Origin: Salinicoccus sp. RF5 | GTDB taxonomy: Bacteria > Bacillota > Bacilli > Staphylococcales > Salinicoccaceae | Assembly: GCF_020786625.1 (NCBI RefSeq) | Contig: NZ_JAJGRC010000002.1 | Coordinates: 372,001-436,000, forward strand | Length of the DNA: 64,000 nt | Direction: 5' to 3' | Notes under the pieces: model-generated | Databases searched by the model: none | What the model was told of the DNA's origin: nothing | The model's input: the letters and a program-made list of their open reading frames with translations, nothing else | Program-made: the position numbers and the translations under genes | Part shown: positions 16,618-25,748 of the stretch, one piece after another | How positions within the stretch are numbered: the first letter of the stretch is position 1 | How the letters are laid out: every line of letters begins with the position of its first letter

Positions 16618-17274
16618 CTATGCATCATAGGCGTTCAGTGCATTGATGCCGTGGGCATACGCGGAACCGGCCTTCAATGTTGTTGCGACGAAGATGGATT
16701 CTGCAATCTCCTCTTTAGTAACGTTCATCTTTTTGGCATTTCCCGTATGGATCTCGATGCAGTATGGGCAGCCGGTCACATGGGCGATGGCGACAGCGAT
16801 GATTTCCTTCTCTTTTGTTGTGAGTGCACCTTCCTGCATGGCAGCGGCATCGAACTGTTGGAATGCCTTATTGATTTCAGGTGTGACCTTATTGAGCTGA
16901 GCGAGGTTCTTAAGGCCCCCTTTGGCATAGAGGCTGTCGCCGTCGACTTCATCATAGGCGTCCAGTGCATTGATGCTGTGGGCGTATGCCGAGCCTGCCT
17001 TGAGGGCGGTGGCGACCATGATGGATTCGGCCATCTCCTCTTTGGAGCCTTCGAGCTTCTTCAAGTTCTTCACGTGGATATCGATGCAGTAGGGGCAGCC
17101 GGTCACATGGGCTACGGCTACAGCGATGAGCTCCTTAAGTTTTGCTGGGAGCACGCCTTCCGCCATTGCTTTCTGGTCGAACTGTCCGAATGCCTTCGCG
17201 GCTTCCGGGGCAAGCTTGTTGATTTCACCGAGGCGGTTCTTGTAGGACTGTTTGTATAGTACATCAGTAGTCAT
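16618..17274 (-). CDS. Carboxymuconolactone-decarboxylase/AhpD-like protein with two tandem domains
   Basis: 218 residues made of two homologous halves of about 105 residues. Each half has the AhpD-type redox motif with its C-x-x-C pair and conserved histidine: T-G-C-P-Y-C-I-D-I-H in the first, T-G-C-P-Y-C-I-E-I-H in the second, followed by A-x-A-L-K-A-G-S-A-Y-A-H. The families include alkylhydroperoxidases that use the two cysteines to reduce peroxides, so an antioxidant role is plausible; aromatic-ring decarboxylation is less so without other pathway genes. Single-domain forms normally oligomerise; here the dimer appears fused. Monocistronic. Confidence 0.82.
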   Translation of the reverse strand: MTTDVLYKQSYKNRLGEINKLAPEAAKAFGQFDQKAMAEGVLPAKLKELIAVAVAHVTGCPYCIDIHVKNLKKLEGSKEEMAESIMVATALKAGSAYAHSINALDAYDEVDGDSLYAKGGLKNLAQLNKVTPEINKAFQQFDAAAMQEGALTTKEKEIIAVAIAHVTGCPYCIEIHTGNAKKMNVTKEEIAESIFVATTLKAGSAYAHGINALNAYDA

Positions 17275-17340
17275 TTCATATCCTCCTAGTAGGTATTACA
17301 TCAACTATATAGTATTGTAATCCATACCTCAAGGGGAGGA

Positions 17341-17922
17341 TTATTCTTTTTCCTTTTTGAGTCTGACGAATCGGACATGTTCGATGAAGGAAGTATGGAT
17401 GACGCCGGCCTCATCCTTTTCGATGAGTCTGAGCTCCTGATTGGATGAGTCACCAATGGGAATCACCATCTTTCCCATCGGGGCAAGCTGATGGATGAGG
17501 GCAGGGGGGACTTCCCGTGCGGCGGCCGTCACCATGATCCTGTCATATGGAGCGTGTTCTTCCCATCCGAGATGGCCGTCCCCGTAGTGGAAATGGATGT
17601 TGGAGAACCCTTCCGCTTTTAATCTGTCCTTGGCCTGCTCATGTAGTGCACCGATCCTCTCAACGGTAAAGACTTCTTCTGCAAACTTCGCCAGCAGGGC
17701 AGTCTGGAAGCCGGATCCTGTTCCGACCTCGAGCACCCTGCTGTCCGATTGGAGGTCGAGGTGCAGTGTCATCTCGAGCACAAGAGAGGGCTGGGATATC
17801 GTCTGGCCATGGCCGATGGGGAAGGGTACATCCATTTCTGCCTCCTCCTTGTACTGTTCCATGAACCTGCTCCGGTCGAGTGCGTGGAAAAATGCAGTAA
17901 TCTCTTCTTCGGTATACTTCAT
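17341..17922 (-). CDS. pcm: Protein-L-isoaspartate O-methyltransferase
   Basis: 193 residues from the ATG at 17922 (AAGGAAGG upstream; a GTG three codons earlier lies on the ribosome site). Methylates isoaspartyl residues in aged proteins with S-adenosylmethionine so that they can revert to aspartate. The SAM motif V-L-E-V-G-T-G-S-G-F-Q-T is clear, as are P-F-P-I-G-H-G-Q-T-I-S-Q-P near the N-terminus and the later Y-D-R-I-M-V-T-A-A-A. This gene is uncommon in staphylococci proper. It lies 49 bases downstream of the ring-cleaving dioxygenase gene and may be co-transcribed. Confidence 0.88.
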   Translation of the reverse strand: MKYTEEEITAFFHALDRSRFMEQYKEEAEMDVPFPIGHGQTISQPSLVLEMTLHLDLQSDSRVLEVGTGSGFQTALLAKFAEEVFTVERIGALHEQAKDRLKAEGFSNIHFHYGDGHLGWEEHAPYDRIMVTAAAREVPPALIHQLAPMGKMVIPIGDSSNQELRLIEKDEAGVIHTSFIEHVRFVRLKKEKE

Positions 17923-17971
17923 GGCATTCACCTTCCTTTTAGGATGGATGTCCTTGCGACCTGTGTATGAA

Positions 17972-18898
17972 TCACCTGAGTGGAGTCAGATAAGCTTCAA
18001 TGAGATCGCGGTTCTCTTCCAGTTCAGGAGGCAGCGAAAGATCCTCTCCAAGCGATTCGACGGGTTCATCGATCGCGAATCCAGGACCATCTGTCGAAAC
18101 TTCCACTGTAATGCCGCCGACGGTGGTGATGTAGAGGGCCTTGAAATAATAGCGGTCTATGAGACCGGAGTTCTTCCAGTTTTCCTTGTCCACACGCTCC
18201 TCGATCTCCAGCAGCTCCGCTTCATCCTCGACGCGCAGGGAGAAGTGGTGCACACTGCCATAGCCCTCCTTTTCAAGCTGGGTGGAGCGCTGCTCGATGA
18301 CATAGACGCTGTCTTCACCGACATTGATTTCAGCTTCCGTCGAATCTTCGGTGAACTCCCCCTGCACCTCTCCACCGAGAAGCTCCAGAAACTGGACCAT
18401 CGGCTTGATGTACTGGACAGTCAACTCTACTGCTCCGATGGAAGTGATTGCATGCGCCTGTGGGATGTCGGGGTGCATGTTTGGGGTGGGGTGACCGCTG
18501 CTCTGATCGACAATGAGCGCGAGGCGCTGCTTCTCATGATCCTCGAATTTCATGATGGTCTTTCCGAACTGCTCGATGATGCCTTCATGATAAACGCCAT
18601 GCGTTTCGAAGCGTCCCTTGAAGAATTCCAGTGATTCCTTTGAGGGCACCCGGAAATAGGTTCTCGAAATGCTGTTGGTGCCGGCCTGGAATTTTGGGGC
18701 GTTGATGATATTGAAGAATGTGATGTCGGAACCGGGCGTCCCCTCATAATCTGCATAGAACAGGTGATACATGCTGGTATCATCCTGGTTGACCGTCTTT
18801 TTGACGAGGCGCAGACCGAGGATATTGGTATAGAAGTCATGGTTGTCAAGGATTTCCTTCGTGATGGAGGAAACATGGTGGATGCCTAGTACTGTCAT
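17972..18898 (-). CDS. Ring-cleaving dioxygenase of the VOC/glyoxalase family (MhqO/MhqE-like)
   Basis: 308 residues, two VOC modules (about 3-140 and 150-300). It opens with G-I-H-H-V-S-S-I-T, with the first metal histidine, and the second half has Y-G-S-V-H-H-F-S-L and a Glu near T-V-G-G-I-T-V-E-V-S. Members of this branch cleave hydroquinone-type rings and protect Bacillus and Staphylococcus from quinones and diamide, under the MarR-type repressor MhqR. It is divergent from the MhqD-like esterase gene with a 78-base shared control region, matching the mhq gene sets. No mhqR is next to it. Substrate inferred from family. Confidence 0.82.
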   Translation of the reverse strand: MTVLGIHHVSSITKEILDNHDFYTNILGLRLVKKTVNQDDTSMYHLFYADYEGTPGSDITFFNIINAPKFQAGTNSISRTYFRVPSKESLEFFKGRFETHGVYHEGIIEQFGKTIMKFEDHEKQRLALIVDQSSGHPTPNMHPDIPQAHAITSIGAVELTVQYIKPMVQFLELLGGEVQGEFTEDSTEAEINVGEDSVYVIEQRSTQLEKEGYGSVHHFSLRVEDEAELLEIEERVDKENWKNSGLIDRYYFKALYITTVGGITVEVSTDGPGFAIDEPVESLGEDLSLPPELEENRDLIEAYLTPLR

Positions 18899-18925
18899 AA
18901 GTATCGCTCCTTCTGAATCATTTGT

Positions 18926-18946
18926 TATTATTATATAATAGTAATA
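18926..18946. promoter_or_regulatory. Inverted repeat in the divergent mhq-like promoter region
   Basis: Nine-base arms TATTATTAT/ATAGTAATA (8 of 9 paired) around three bases, containing a TATAAT, between the two divergent genes. Possible shared operator; it does not clearly match the MhqR box I remember. Confidence 0.35.
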
Positions 18947-18976
18947 GGGTAAACTCTAACAAAGGAGGATATTACA

Positions 18977-19579
18977 GTGGAACATCTATTTATAAAAGCG
19001 AAGAACAACAAAGAGAATACTTTGATACTTTTCCATGGCAGCGGGGGCAGGGAAACGGACCTGCTGGAAGTGGCTGCAATGGTCGACAGCTCGGCGAACA
19101 TCCTCGCATTGCGTGGGGATGTCGAAGACAGCGGCCAGGTACGCTTCTTCAAGAGGGACGGCAAGGGGCATGATGAGGAAAGTCTCAGGACCGAAGGGGA
19201 AAAGGTCGCTGAACTGCTGCGGGACCTTGCTGCAGAGTATGGCTTGGACCTCTCTAAGGCCGCCTACATCGGCTACTCGAACGGTGCAAACATGGCAGCC
19301 CATATGCTGCTCAACCACGACATTCCGGTTGCCGGAGCAATGCTGATGCATGGGGCATACAAAAGCGGGCAGGTCGGGGATGTCGAACTCCTCGGAAAGA
19401 AGGTGCTCATGACGGCGGGCGCGCGGGATATGGTCGCTACAGCAGGGGAAGCCTATCAGCTGAAGCAGAAGCTGGAACTGAAAGGCGCCACGGTTGATGT
19501 GAAACTGACGGATGGTGGACATGAGATCGTTTCAGAAGAACTCATGGAGGGGCACCTCTGGTATCTGCGGGTGAAGTGA
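18977..19579 (+). CDS. Carboxylesterase/phospholipase-like alpha/beta hydrolase (MhqD-like)
   Basis: 200 residues. Alpha/beta hydrolase with nucleophile Ser101 in G-Y-S-N-G-A, Asp151 in G-A-R-D-M-V and His182 in D-G-G-H-E; the oxyanion region is F-H-G-S-G-G. The family (esterase-phospholipase) includes MhqD, co-induced with ring-cleaving dioxygenases on quinone stress. GTG start with AAAGGAGG at ideal spacing. Divergent from the dioxygenase gene, so the pair is probably induced together. It could instead act on other small esters. Confidence 0.82.
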   Translation: MEHLFIKAKNNKENTLILFHGSGGRETDLLEVAAMVDSSANILALRGDVEDSGQVRFFKRDGKGHDEESLRTEGEKVAELLRDLAAEYGLDLSKAAYIGYSNGANMAAHMLLNHDIPVAGAMLMHGAYKSGQVGDVELLGKKVLMTAGARDMVATAGEAYQLKQKLELKGATVDVKLTDGGHEIVSEELMEGHLWYLRVK

Positions 19580-19595
19580 GGATTGCCTCACTTCA
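19572..19595. terminator. Hairpin spanning two convergent stop codons
   Basis: Ten-base stem TGAAGTGAGG/CCTCACTTCA with a four-base loop that includes both gene ends; no T tract, so termination is uncertain. Confidence 0.45.
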
Positions 19596-20436
19596 AGTAT
19601 GTTTCTTCCAGGTAGCGTTTCAGACCATCTTCATCACATGTGAATTCGGTGATGTCATCAGCCGCGGCCTTGACGGCATCTGTAGCATTTTTCATGGCGG
19701 TCCTGCGTCCGGCCTTCTCGAATAGGGGCAGGTCGTTCATCGAATCGCCGATCACGTGGACATCCTGGAAGCTGATGTTGAAGTGCTCGAGCAGCGTGGC
19801 CGTTCCAGTCGCCTTGTCGCGGCCCTTGAGCATCACTTCTGCGTTGTGGATGCTTGTCGTGTACAGCGCATAGTCGGATTCATCCTGCCTGTCCTTCAGG
19901 TAGTCGTACCAATCCTTTATCTTCCCGAGGTCGGTACTGAAGAAGAACAGCTTGACGACATGGTCGAACGGAAGCTCCTCGACCCACTGGGTCTCGCTGC
20001 TCATCGTATCCTGGGCGAACCGGTATTCGAAGTCCTTCATCGTTTCAGGCTGATCCCGGCTGATGTCGGCAAATGAATATTCCTGATCCTGGAGGAGGGT
20101 CCTGCTCGAATTTTCCAGCGTATGGACCTCATAATAGACTTCCCGCTCGCGTGCGGCTTCGATCATCTGGGCGACGAAATCCGGTTTGAAGGAAGCGGCA
20201 TCCACAAGTTCGCCGCCGACATAGATGCCCATGCCGCTCGCAGCAACATAGCCGTCGAGTGGGCAGTGCTCGGGGGTGATGCTGATGATTTCATGACTGG
20301 TCCTCCCCGTCGCAAAAAAGATATGCATCCCCTTTTTTTTGAGTTCGGCCAGTGTATCCACAAGATTGAGGGAAAACTGGCCGCTGTGGTCCAGTATCGT
20401 GCCATCCATATCGAGCGCTAATGCTTTCATCTTCAT
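19588..20436 (-). CDS. HAD-superfamily phosphatase, Cof/YidA-like
   Basis: 282 residues. HAD motif I is A-L-D-M-D-G-T-I-L with nucleophile Asp9 and acid Asp11; motif II F-A-T-G-R-T; motif III Lys in L-K-G-R-D-K-A-T-G; motif IV G-D-S-M-N-D-L-P-L. The large C2-type cap between motifs II and III is typical of Cof proteins, which dephosphorylate sugar phosphates, FMN or pyridoxal phosphate. Start at 20436 or, with better ribosome spacing, at 20430. Convergent with the esterase gene, eight bases apart. Confidence 0.88.
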   Translation of the reverse strand: MKMKALALDMDGTILDHSGQFSLNLVDTLAELKKKGMHIFFATGRTSHEIISITPEHCPLDGYVAASGMGIYVGGELVDAASFKPDFVAQMIEAAREREVYYEVHTLENSSRTLLQDQEYSFADISRDQPETMKDFEYRFAQDTMSSETQWVEELPFDHVVKLFFFSTDLGKIKDWYDYLKDRQDESDYALYTTSIHNAEVMLKGRDKATGTATLLEHFNISFQDVHVIGDSMNDLPLFEKAGRRTAMKNATDAVKAAADDITEFTCDEDGLKRYLEETYLK

Positions 20437-20528
20437 TCAACTCCATTATTTTTTAATTGATCTGATCATCGGCTTCCAATTGTGTTAAAATATTCATATT
20501 ATTTTATTATTATAAATGTGGTGATATT

Positions 20529-21215
20529 ATGACACAAACAGCCCTCAAGCGGTCCATCATGGATGGATTGACGATCGGCATGGGGTATCTTCCCGTGGCG
20601 GTCGCATTCGGAATCACCGCAAAACCACTCCTTTCATTTTTTGAAACGGTATTGATGAGCTTCATGGTATACGGAGGCGCCAGCCAGTTCCTGGCCCTCC
20701 AGATGCTCACTTCAAGTGGGGCGGCAGCCATCGTCATTGCGGTGTTCATACTCAATTCAAGGCATTTCGTCATGGCATTCAAGGTCAATTACGACCTGAA
20801 GCACGAGTCGTTTCCTAAACGTCTGATACTGTCATCGTATGTGACGGATGAATCATTTGCAGTCACCGCCAACAATGATGAAGACCAGCATACGTTCATG
20901 AACTATTTCGCCACATTCTTCATCGCCTATGCCTTTTGGGTCGCCTTTTCCGCAGTCGGCTATCTGGCCGGTGAATGGATGAGCGAAGGACTGATCCTGG
21001 CAAGCGGCATCGCCCTCTATGCACTGTTCATCGCACTGCTCATACCTGCGGTGAGAGTCCATTACAAGTATGGCATCGTTGCGGTTCTCGGCATGGTGAT
21101 GCATTATGTCATGAGCATCATCCCGTCTGTGCCTGCAGGGGTTGCCATCGTCGCTGCCATCCTGCTTGCTGCATTGATGGGCGTCATCCTGGAAAGACTG
21201 GAGGTATTCAATTGA
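20529..21215 (+). CDS. azlC: Branched-chain amino acid exporter subunit AzlC
   Basis: 228 residues, about seven TM helices. Shows the AzlC opening G-L-T-I-G-M-G-Y-L-P-V-A-V-A-F-G and the N-S-R-H-F-V-M-A segment. With AzlD it exports branched-chain amino acids or their analogues (azaleucine resistance). ATG after GTGGTGATATT. Its TGA stop overlaps the azlD start. Confidence 0.92.
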   Translation: MTQTALKRSIMDGLTIGMGYLPVAVAFGITAKPLLSFFETVLMSFMVYGGASQFLALQMLTSSGAAAIVIAVFILNSRHFVMAFKVNYDLKHESFPKRLILSSYVTDESFAVTANNDEDQHTFMNYFATFFIAYAFWVAFSAVGYLAGEWMSEGLILASGIALYALFIALLIPAVRVHYKYGIVAVLGMVMHYVMSIIPSVPAGVAIVAAILLAALMGVILERLEVFN

Positions 21216-21499
21216 TTCTGCTCATCGCCGCCCTTTTTGCTGCCACCATCATAACACGTATACTGCCGGCATTTATCATAGACAAGTTCTCCCTGCCGGA
21301 GTGGATTGTTACATACTTGAATTATATACCCTATGCCGCCCTCGGGGTACTGATTTTTCCCGGAATCCTCACTGCTGTGGAGCGGCCGGTCCATGGGCTG
21401 CTCGGCGGCATATTCGCAGTCATGCTTGCGGTGCTCCGGGTGCCGCTCTTCTTCATTGTGCTGGGAAGCATCGTTTTCGTTTACATCATCATGTTATAG
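21212..21499 (+). CDS. azlD: Branched-chain amino acid exporter subunit AzlD
   Basis: 95 residues with four TM helices; the segment A-A-T-I-I-T-R-I-L-P-A-F is the AzlD signature. I place the start at TTG 21212, giving a TTGA four-base overlap with the azlC stop and GGAGGT at ideal spacing; the much longer frame-open extension upstream overlaps azlC and is rejected. Small partner subunit of AzlC, translationally coupled. Confidence 0.88.
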   Translation: MILLIAALFAATIITRILPAFIIDKFSLPEWIVTYLNYIPYAALGVLIFPGILTAVERPVHGLLGGIFAVMLAVLRVPLFFIVLGSIVFVYIIML

Positions 21500-21514
21500 A
21501 AGGATGCCGTAGAA

Positions 21515-22438
21515 ATGAATGAATTCATCTTTATCTTCATAAATATCATACTGCCGATCGGACTGATTGTGGCGACGGGGTACGTCATCCAGCTCAAATT
21601 CGATCTCGACCGGTCGACGCTGGCGAAACTGAGCATCCATTATGTGATGCCGGCCTTCATCTTCATGAGCCTGTATGAATCCTCAATTGATTTTGCGCTG
21701 CTCATCAACGTGATGCTCTTTCTGATCATCTATGCTGCCGCTTCTTTCATCATCGTCAAGTTGATCGCGCGGCTGCTCGGCTTGAGCCGGGACAGGACTG
21801 TGCTTTTTACAAACTCCAACCTGTTCTATAATGCCGGCAACTATGGGGTGCCGGTGAATGACCTCGTTTTCAGGAGTGATCCCTATGCGATGAGCATCCA
21901 GGTGATGATTGTGGTATTCCAGAACATGTTTGCGTTCTCCTACGGCATATTTTCATTGAGTGCAAAGAATGTCGGCAGGACGAAGGCACTGCTCGGTTAT
22001 TTCAAGATGCCCATATTCTATGGGCTTGTCCTGGGACTCGCGTTCAACTATTTCAATATCCCGGTTCCGGAACCGGTCGAAACATCTCTAGACTATATGA
22101 GAAGCGCAATGATCGGACTCGTGGTCTTCATACTGGGAGCGCAGATTGCCGGCATCAAGTTCAGGCGGCTCAGATGGAGTGCCCTGACAGGTGCGTTGAG
22201 CCGGCTCCTCATCGGCCCGGTACTGGCAATTGGACTGCTGCTGCTCTTCAATGTTGAAGGGGTCGTGGCGCAGGCCATACTGATTACAACAGCCATGCCT
22301 GCAGCCGTCAACAGTGCAATCATCGCCCAGGAGTACAGCGATGATCCGGAGTACGCAGCGGAGATTGTGATGATGAGTACGCTGCTGAGTGCATTGACGG
22401 TCTCGAGCGTCATCTACATCGCCCTGGCCATATTCTGA
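21515..22438 (+). CDS. AEC-family (auxin efflux carrier) transporter
   Basis: 307 residues, about ten TM helices in two inverted five-helix bundles. The N-x-N-L-F-Y-N-A-G-N-Y-G-V-P segment in the first half and the A-M-P-A-A-V-N-S-A-I-I-A motif in the second are AEC hallmarks. Bacterial members carry malate, malonate or other organic acids; the substrate here is unknown. It starts 15 bases after azlD with GAAGGATG upstream, so it is likely the third gene of the azlCD operon. Confidence 0.85.
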   Translation: MNEFIFIFINIILPIGLIVATGYVIQLKFDLDRSTLAKLSIHYVMPAFIFMSLYESSIDFALLINVMLFLIIYAAASFIIVKLIARLLGLSRDRTVLFTNSNLFYNAGNYGVPVNDLVFRSDPYAMSIQVMIVVFQNMFAFSYGIFSLSAKNVGRTKALLGYFKMPIFYGLVLGLAFNYFNIPVPEPVETSLDYMRSAMIGLVVFILGAQIAGIKFRRLRWSALTGALSRLLIGPVLAIGLLLLFNVEGVVAQAILITTAMPAAVNSAIIAQEYSDDPEYAAEIVMMSTLLSALTVSSVIYIALAIF

Positions 22439-22505
22439 TTATTTATCAATCATGGGGGTGATATGGTAAAATGGGGTGAAGAATCAGAGCGAGGAGTTTT
22501 CTAAG

Positions 22506-23534
22506 ATGGAAAATGCAAAAACCTATTTGAAGAATTATAATATGAATGATCTGAAGCGGTTGGCGCGTACAATATCAGTCAAGGGCTTTTCCAAGTACAA
22601 GAAGGATGAATTGATCGATGCGATCATAGAACAGCAGCATACTTCGGAGACGGCCACGTATGCCTACAAGTACATTGATGACCGTTCATTCAAGACATGG
22701 AAGGAATCTGCGGATCATCCCCAGGATTACTACAGGCTGGAAGACATCTTCGGGCTTTATATCATGGGCTATGCATTCGAGGACCCTGAGCGGGAGGACA
22801 ATTTCTTCATCGTAGAAGGCGTACCCGGTCTTTTCGGTGAAGTGGACAGCGAAGAGAACCGTGAAGCGCGCCTTGAAATCCAGCGGAAGCTCAACCTCAT
22901 CCGTGCGGCACTGCACCTGTACGGCATCGTCAGCTTCGATCAGCTCATCCACCTCTTCAGGAAATACTACAGTATGGACATGTCGGGAGAGGATATCGTA
23001 AAATTCCTCGAAAAATCACCGTACGACATCTCCATCGACCAGGACAAGCAGCAGATCGTCATCGACGACATGAACTATGCGCAATATGAGATGGTGCGTA
23101 AACTGCAGGGGGACAGGCCGTACTACGAACCTGAATTCGCCAAGTTCATCAAATTCAGCGATCCGAACTACATTGATGAATCGAAGCATCACAGACAGCT
23201 GAAGGAATGGGTGAAGGCGAACGTGGATGTGCCTGCAGGGAAGCACCACAGCATCTACATCTCACTGCTCCAGCTCATCATGCAGGGATCGAAACGTGAT
23301 GAAATCGTCCAGTATCTGATGACATTGAATGTGGAATTCAGCAATGTGGAAACGCAGCGCGGCTTTTTCGATATGATCGCCGGCATCGTGGAAAATACAC
23401 GGCACTTCAAATACCGGGGGCACAAGGAGTCGGAACTGAAGACGCAGACCGTCGTCAAAGAGGTCAAGGTCGGCAGGAACGATCCATGTCCATGCGGAAG
23501 CGGCAAGAAATATAAAAAATGCTGCGGCAGATGA
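22506..23534 (+). CDS. SEC-C motif protein with Rho-N-like N-terminal domain
   Basis: 342 residues from the ATG at 22506, chosen for GAGGAG nine bases upstream over a GTG ten codons earlier. Residues 8-40 (M-N-D-L-K-R-L-A-R, then K-Y-K-K-D-E-L-I) resemble the Rho N-terminal/SAP helix-extension-helix fold and even the start of the Rho protein in this window. The C-terminus is a canonical zinc-binding SEC-C motif, [18 protein letters not shown]. The middle 280 residues are unassigned. SEC-C tails often bind ribosomes or SecB-like clients; a nucleic-acid or ribosome role is inferred, not shown. Confidence 0.75.
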   Translation: MENAKTYLKNYNMNDLKRLARTISVKGFSKYKKDELIDAIIEQQHTSETATYAYKYIDDRSFKTWKESADHPQDYYRLEDIFGLYIMGYAFEDPEREDNFFIVEGVPGLFGEVDSEENREARLEIQRKLNLIRAALHLYGIVSFDQLIHLFRKYYSMDMSGEDIVKFLEKSPYDISIDQDKQQIVIDDMNYAQYEMVRKLQGDRPYYEPEFAKFIKFSDPNYIDESKHHRQLKEWVKANVDVPAGKHHSIYISLLQLIMQGSKRDEIVQYLMTLNVEFSNVETQRGFFDMIAGIVENTRHFKYRGHKESELKTQTVVKEVKVGRNDPCPCGSGKKYKKCCGR

Positions 23535-23540
23535 ATAAGA

Positions 23541-23572
23541 ACAAGTCCTGTGAATAGAGCAGGACTTGTTTA
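23541..23572 (+). terminator. Rho-independent terminator
   Basis: Stem ACAAGTCCTG/CAGGACTTGT with a nine-base loop and a short TTTA tail. Confidence 0.7.
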
Positions 23573-23612
23573 TATCTTGAGAAGATTGAAATTTCAAAAA
23601 AGGGGATCAGAA

Positions 23613-25202
23613 ATGAACCATTACAGTTATCCATATATGAACCGGCGCTTCAGTACATACGCCAAAAACGGCATGGTCACAACGACACATCCGCTGGCCA
23701 CGGAAGCAGGAATCGAAGTGATGAAGCAGGGCGGAAATGCCATGGACGCAGCCATCGCAACTGCGGCCACCCTGACGGTCGTAGAACCGACGAGCAACGG
23801 TATTGGAGGAGATGCCTTCATGATAGCCTGGATGAACGGCAGGCTGCACGGGATGAATGCAAGTGGACGTTCACCGGGGAAATTGAGCATGGAAGAAATC
23901 CGGAAAAGGGGCTTCAGCGAAATGCCGAAATTCGGCTGGCTGCCGGTGAATGTGCCAGGTGTGCCGAAGGCATGGGCGACACTCATCAATGACTTCGGTA
24001 ACCTGACACTGAAGGAAGTGCTGGCGCCAGCCATCCGTGCAGCAAGTGAAGGATTTGCGATAACACCGGTCACAGCGAAATATTGGCAGGCGGCCTATGA
24101 CAACTACAGCAGGGAGGCCGAGGACTTCGAGGAGATCAAACCATGGCTCGATGTCTTCGGCACAGTTTCAGCTGGTGAGATAAAGACATTGCCGCATCAT
24201 GCAGAAACGCTTCGGGACATTGCAGAAACTGACGGGAAAAGTGTGTATGAAGGCGCGCTTGCAGACAGGATCATCCGCTACAGCAATGAAACGGGCGGAC
24301 TTCTCTCCCATGAGGACCTCGAAGGTTTCGAAGTGGATTACGTGGAGCCGGTCAGCATCGGCTATAAGGGGTATGAAATCCACGAGATTCCACCAAACGG
24401 TCAGGGGATCACTGCACTGATGGCGCTTGGCATGTTGAAGGATGATACGTTCGGTGCCCTTGATGCGCGTACATACCATCATCAGATTGAGGCCATCAAG
24501 CAGGCGTTCGCTGACACGACGACATACGTTGCCGACCCCGAACATATGAAGGTGGGCGTCTCCCAACTGCTTGACGCAGCATATTTGAAGGCGCGCCGCG
24601 ATGAGATCAAGGAAGAAGCAGAATTGAGGCATCATGGGGACCTGCCCGAGGGCGGCACCGTCTACCTGGCGACAGCGGATAAAGAAGGGAACATGGTCTC
24701 CTACATCCAGAGCAACTACATGGGCTTCGGTTCCGGTGTCGTCATTCCGGAAACGGGATTCGCCCTCCATAATAGGGGGCACAATTTCTCGATGGACGAG
24801 AATCACGCCAATTTTGTCGAAGGCGGAAAGAAGCCCTTCCATACAATCATTCCGGGCTTCATTACGAAAGGTGGGCAACCCGTCGGACCGTTCGGCGTGA
24901 TGGGTGCCTTCATGCAGCCGCAGGGGCATCTGCAGGTGGCGATGAACCTGATCGACTACGATATGAACCCGCAGAGTGCACTCGATGCGCCTAGGTGGCA
25001 GTTCAAGTCCGGCATGGATGTCGAGGTCGAGGACCGGTTTGATCCGGATATCGCCCGCGCACTTGCCAGGCGCGGACACAAGATCAGCGTGAACCTCGAA
25101 CCGAACAGTTTCGGACGGGGGCAGGTCATCATACGTGGGGAGGATGGTGCCCTGATCGGCGGCACCGAATCCCGGACAGATGGCTCAATATCCATATACT
25201 AG
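23613..25202 (+). CDS. Gamma-glutamyltransferase-like protein, cytosolic (YwrD-like)
   Basis: 529 residues. The Ntn-hydrolase precursor architecture is clear: N-terminal A-x-x-H-P-L-A-T-E-A-G, G-N-A-M-D-A-A-I-A and G-I-G-G-D-A-F, then the autocleavage/catalytic Thr349 in E-G-G-T-V-Y-L-A-T-A-D, then S-x-M-G-F-G-S-G and P-x-x-Q-x-H-L-Q-V. No signal peptide, unlike the secreted Ggt that degrades glutathione or polyglutamate. In B. subtilis the similar ywrD lies by chromate transporter genes ywrAB, and here the same pair follows nine bases downstream. Substrate unknown; the start at 23613 has AGGGGATCAG upstream. Confidence 0.87.
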   Translation: MNHYSYPYMNRRFSTYAKNGMVTTTHPLATEAGIEVMKQGGNAMDAAIATAATLTVVEPTSNGIGGDAFMIAWMNGRLHGMNASGRSPGKLSMEEIRKRGFSEMPKFGWLPVNVPGVPKAWATLINDFGNLTLKEVLAPAIRAASEGFAITPVTAKYWQAAYDNYSREAEDFEEIKPWLDVFGTVSAGEIKTLPHHAETLRDIAETDGKSVYEGALADRIIRYSNETGGLLSHEDLEGFEVDYVEPVSIGYKGYEIHEIPPNGQGITALMALGMLKDDTFGALDARTYHHQIEAIKQAFADTTTYVADPEHMKVGVSQLLDAAYLKARRDEIKEEAELRHHGDLPEGGTVYLATADKEGNMVSYIQSNYMGFGSGVVIPETGFALHNRGHNFSMDENHANFVEGGKKPFHTIIPGFITKGGQPVGPFGVMGAFMQPQGHLQVAMNLIDYDMNPQSALDAPRWQFKSGMDVEVEDRFDPDIARALARRGHKISVNLEPNSFGRGQVIIRGEDGALIGGTESRTDGSISIY

Positions 25203-25211
25203 GAGAAGACG

Positions 25212-25748
25212 ATGCATTTTAAAATTTTTTGGGTATTTTTCAAAGTAGGCATGCTCGGGTATGGCGGGGGACCGTCCTCCATCCCCCTTGTACATAAGGA
25301 AGTCGTCGATACGCACAAGTGGATGACGGATGAAGCGTTCCAGGACGCACTCGCAATCGGTAACGTACTGCCGGGACCAATAGCGACGAAGCTCGGCGGC
25401 TATATCGGATATCTCCAGAAAGGGTGGCTGGGCCTTGCCAATGCAGTGTTCGCAACGATCCTGCCGACCATCATACTGATGATCATCCTGCTGAAGCTCT
25501 TCACCGAATTCAAGGATCTCGGATGGGTCCAGGGGATGAGCGATGGTGTCATGCCGGTGGTCGGCGTCATGCTGGCGATACTCACCTATGAATTCCTCGC
25601 CAAGGCAAAGGCACGGACGACATGGCAGTTCATCATACTGTTCACGCTCATCGCCTTCCTCCTGCTGGTGGTGCTTGAAATCCACCCGGCCATCATTATC
25701 CTCGTCATCGTAGTATTCAGTCTCTTCAGGAAGGAGGGACGCATATGA
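25212..25748 (+). CDS. Chromate transporter half-protein (CHR domain), first subunit
   Basis: 178 residues, a single CHR domain of about six helices with the signature G-M-L-G-Y-G-G-G-P-S-S-I-P and later N-V-L-P-G-P-I-A-T-K-L-G-G-Y. Short CHR proteins work as heteromeric pairs and export chromate, or possibly other anions, from the cytoplasm. Overlaps the second subunit by ATGA and follows the GGT-like gene by nine bases. Confidence 0.9.
   Translation: MHFKIFWVFFKVGMLGYGGGPSSIPLVHKEVVDTHKWMTDEAFQDALAIGNVLPGPIATKLGGYIGYLQKGWLGLANAVFATILPTIILMIILLKLFTEFKDLGWVQGMSDGVMPVVGVMLAILTYEFLAKAKARTTWQFIILFTLIAFLLLVVLEIHPAIIILVIVVFSLFRKEGRI

Noticed and set aside
24168-25079. 303-codon minus-strand open frame over the GGT-like gene
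   Set aside because: Shadow of the well-supported plus-strand gene; no start signal and no family resemblance.
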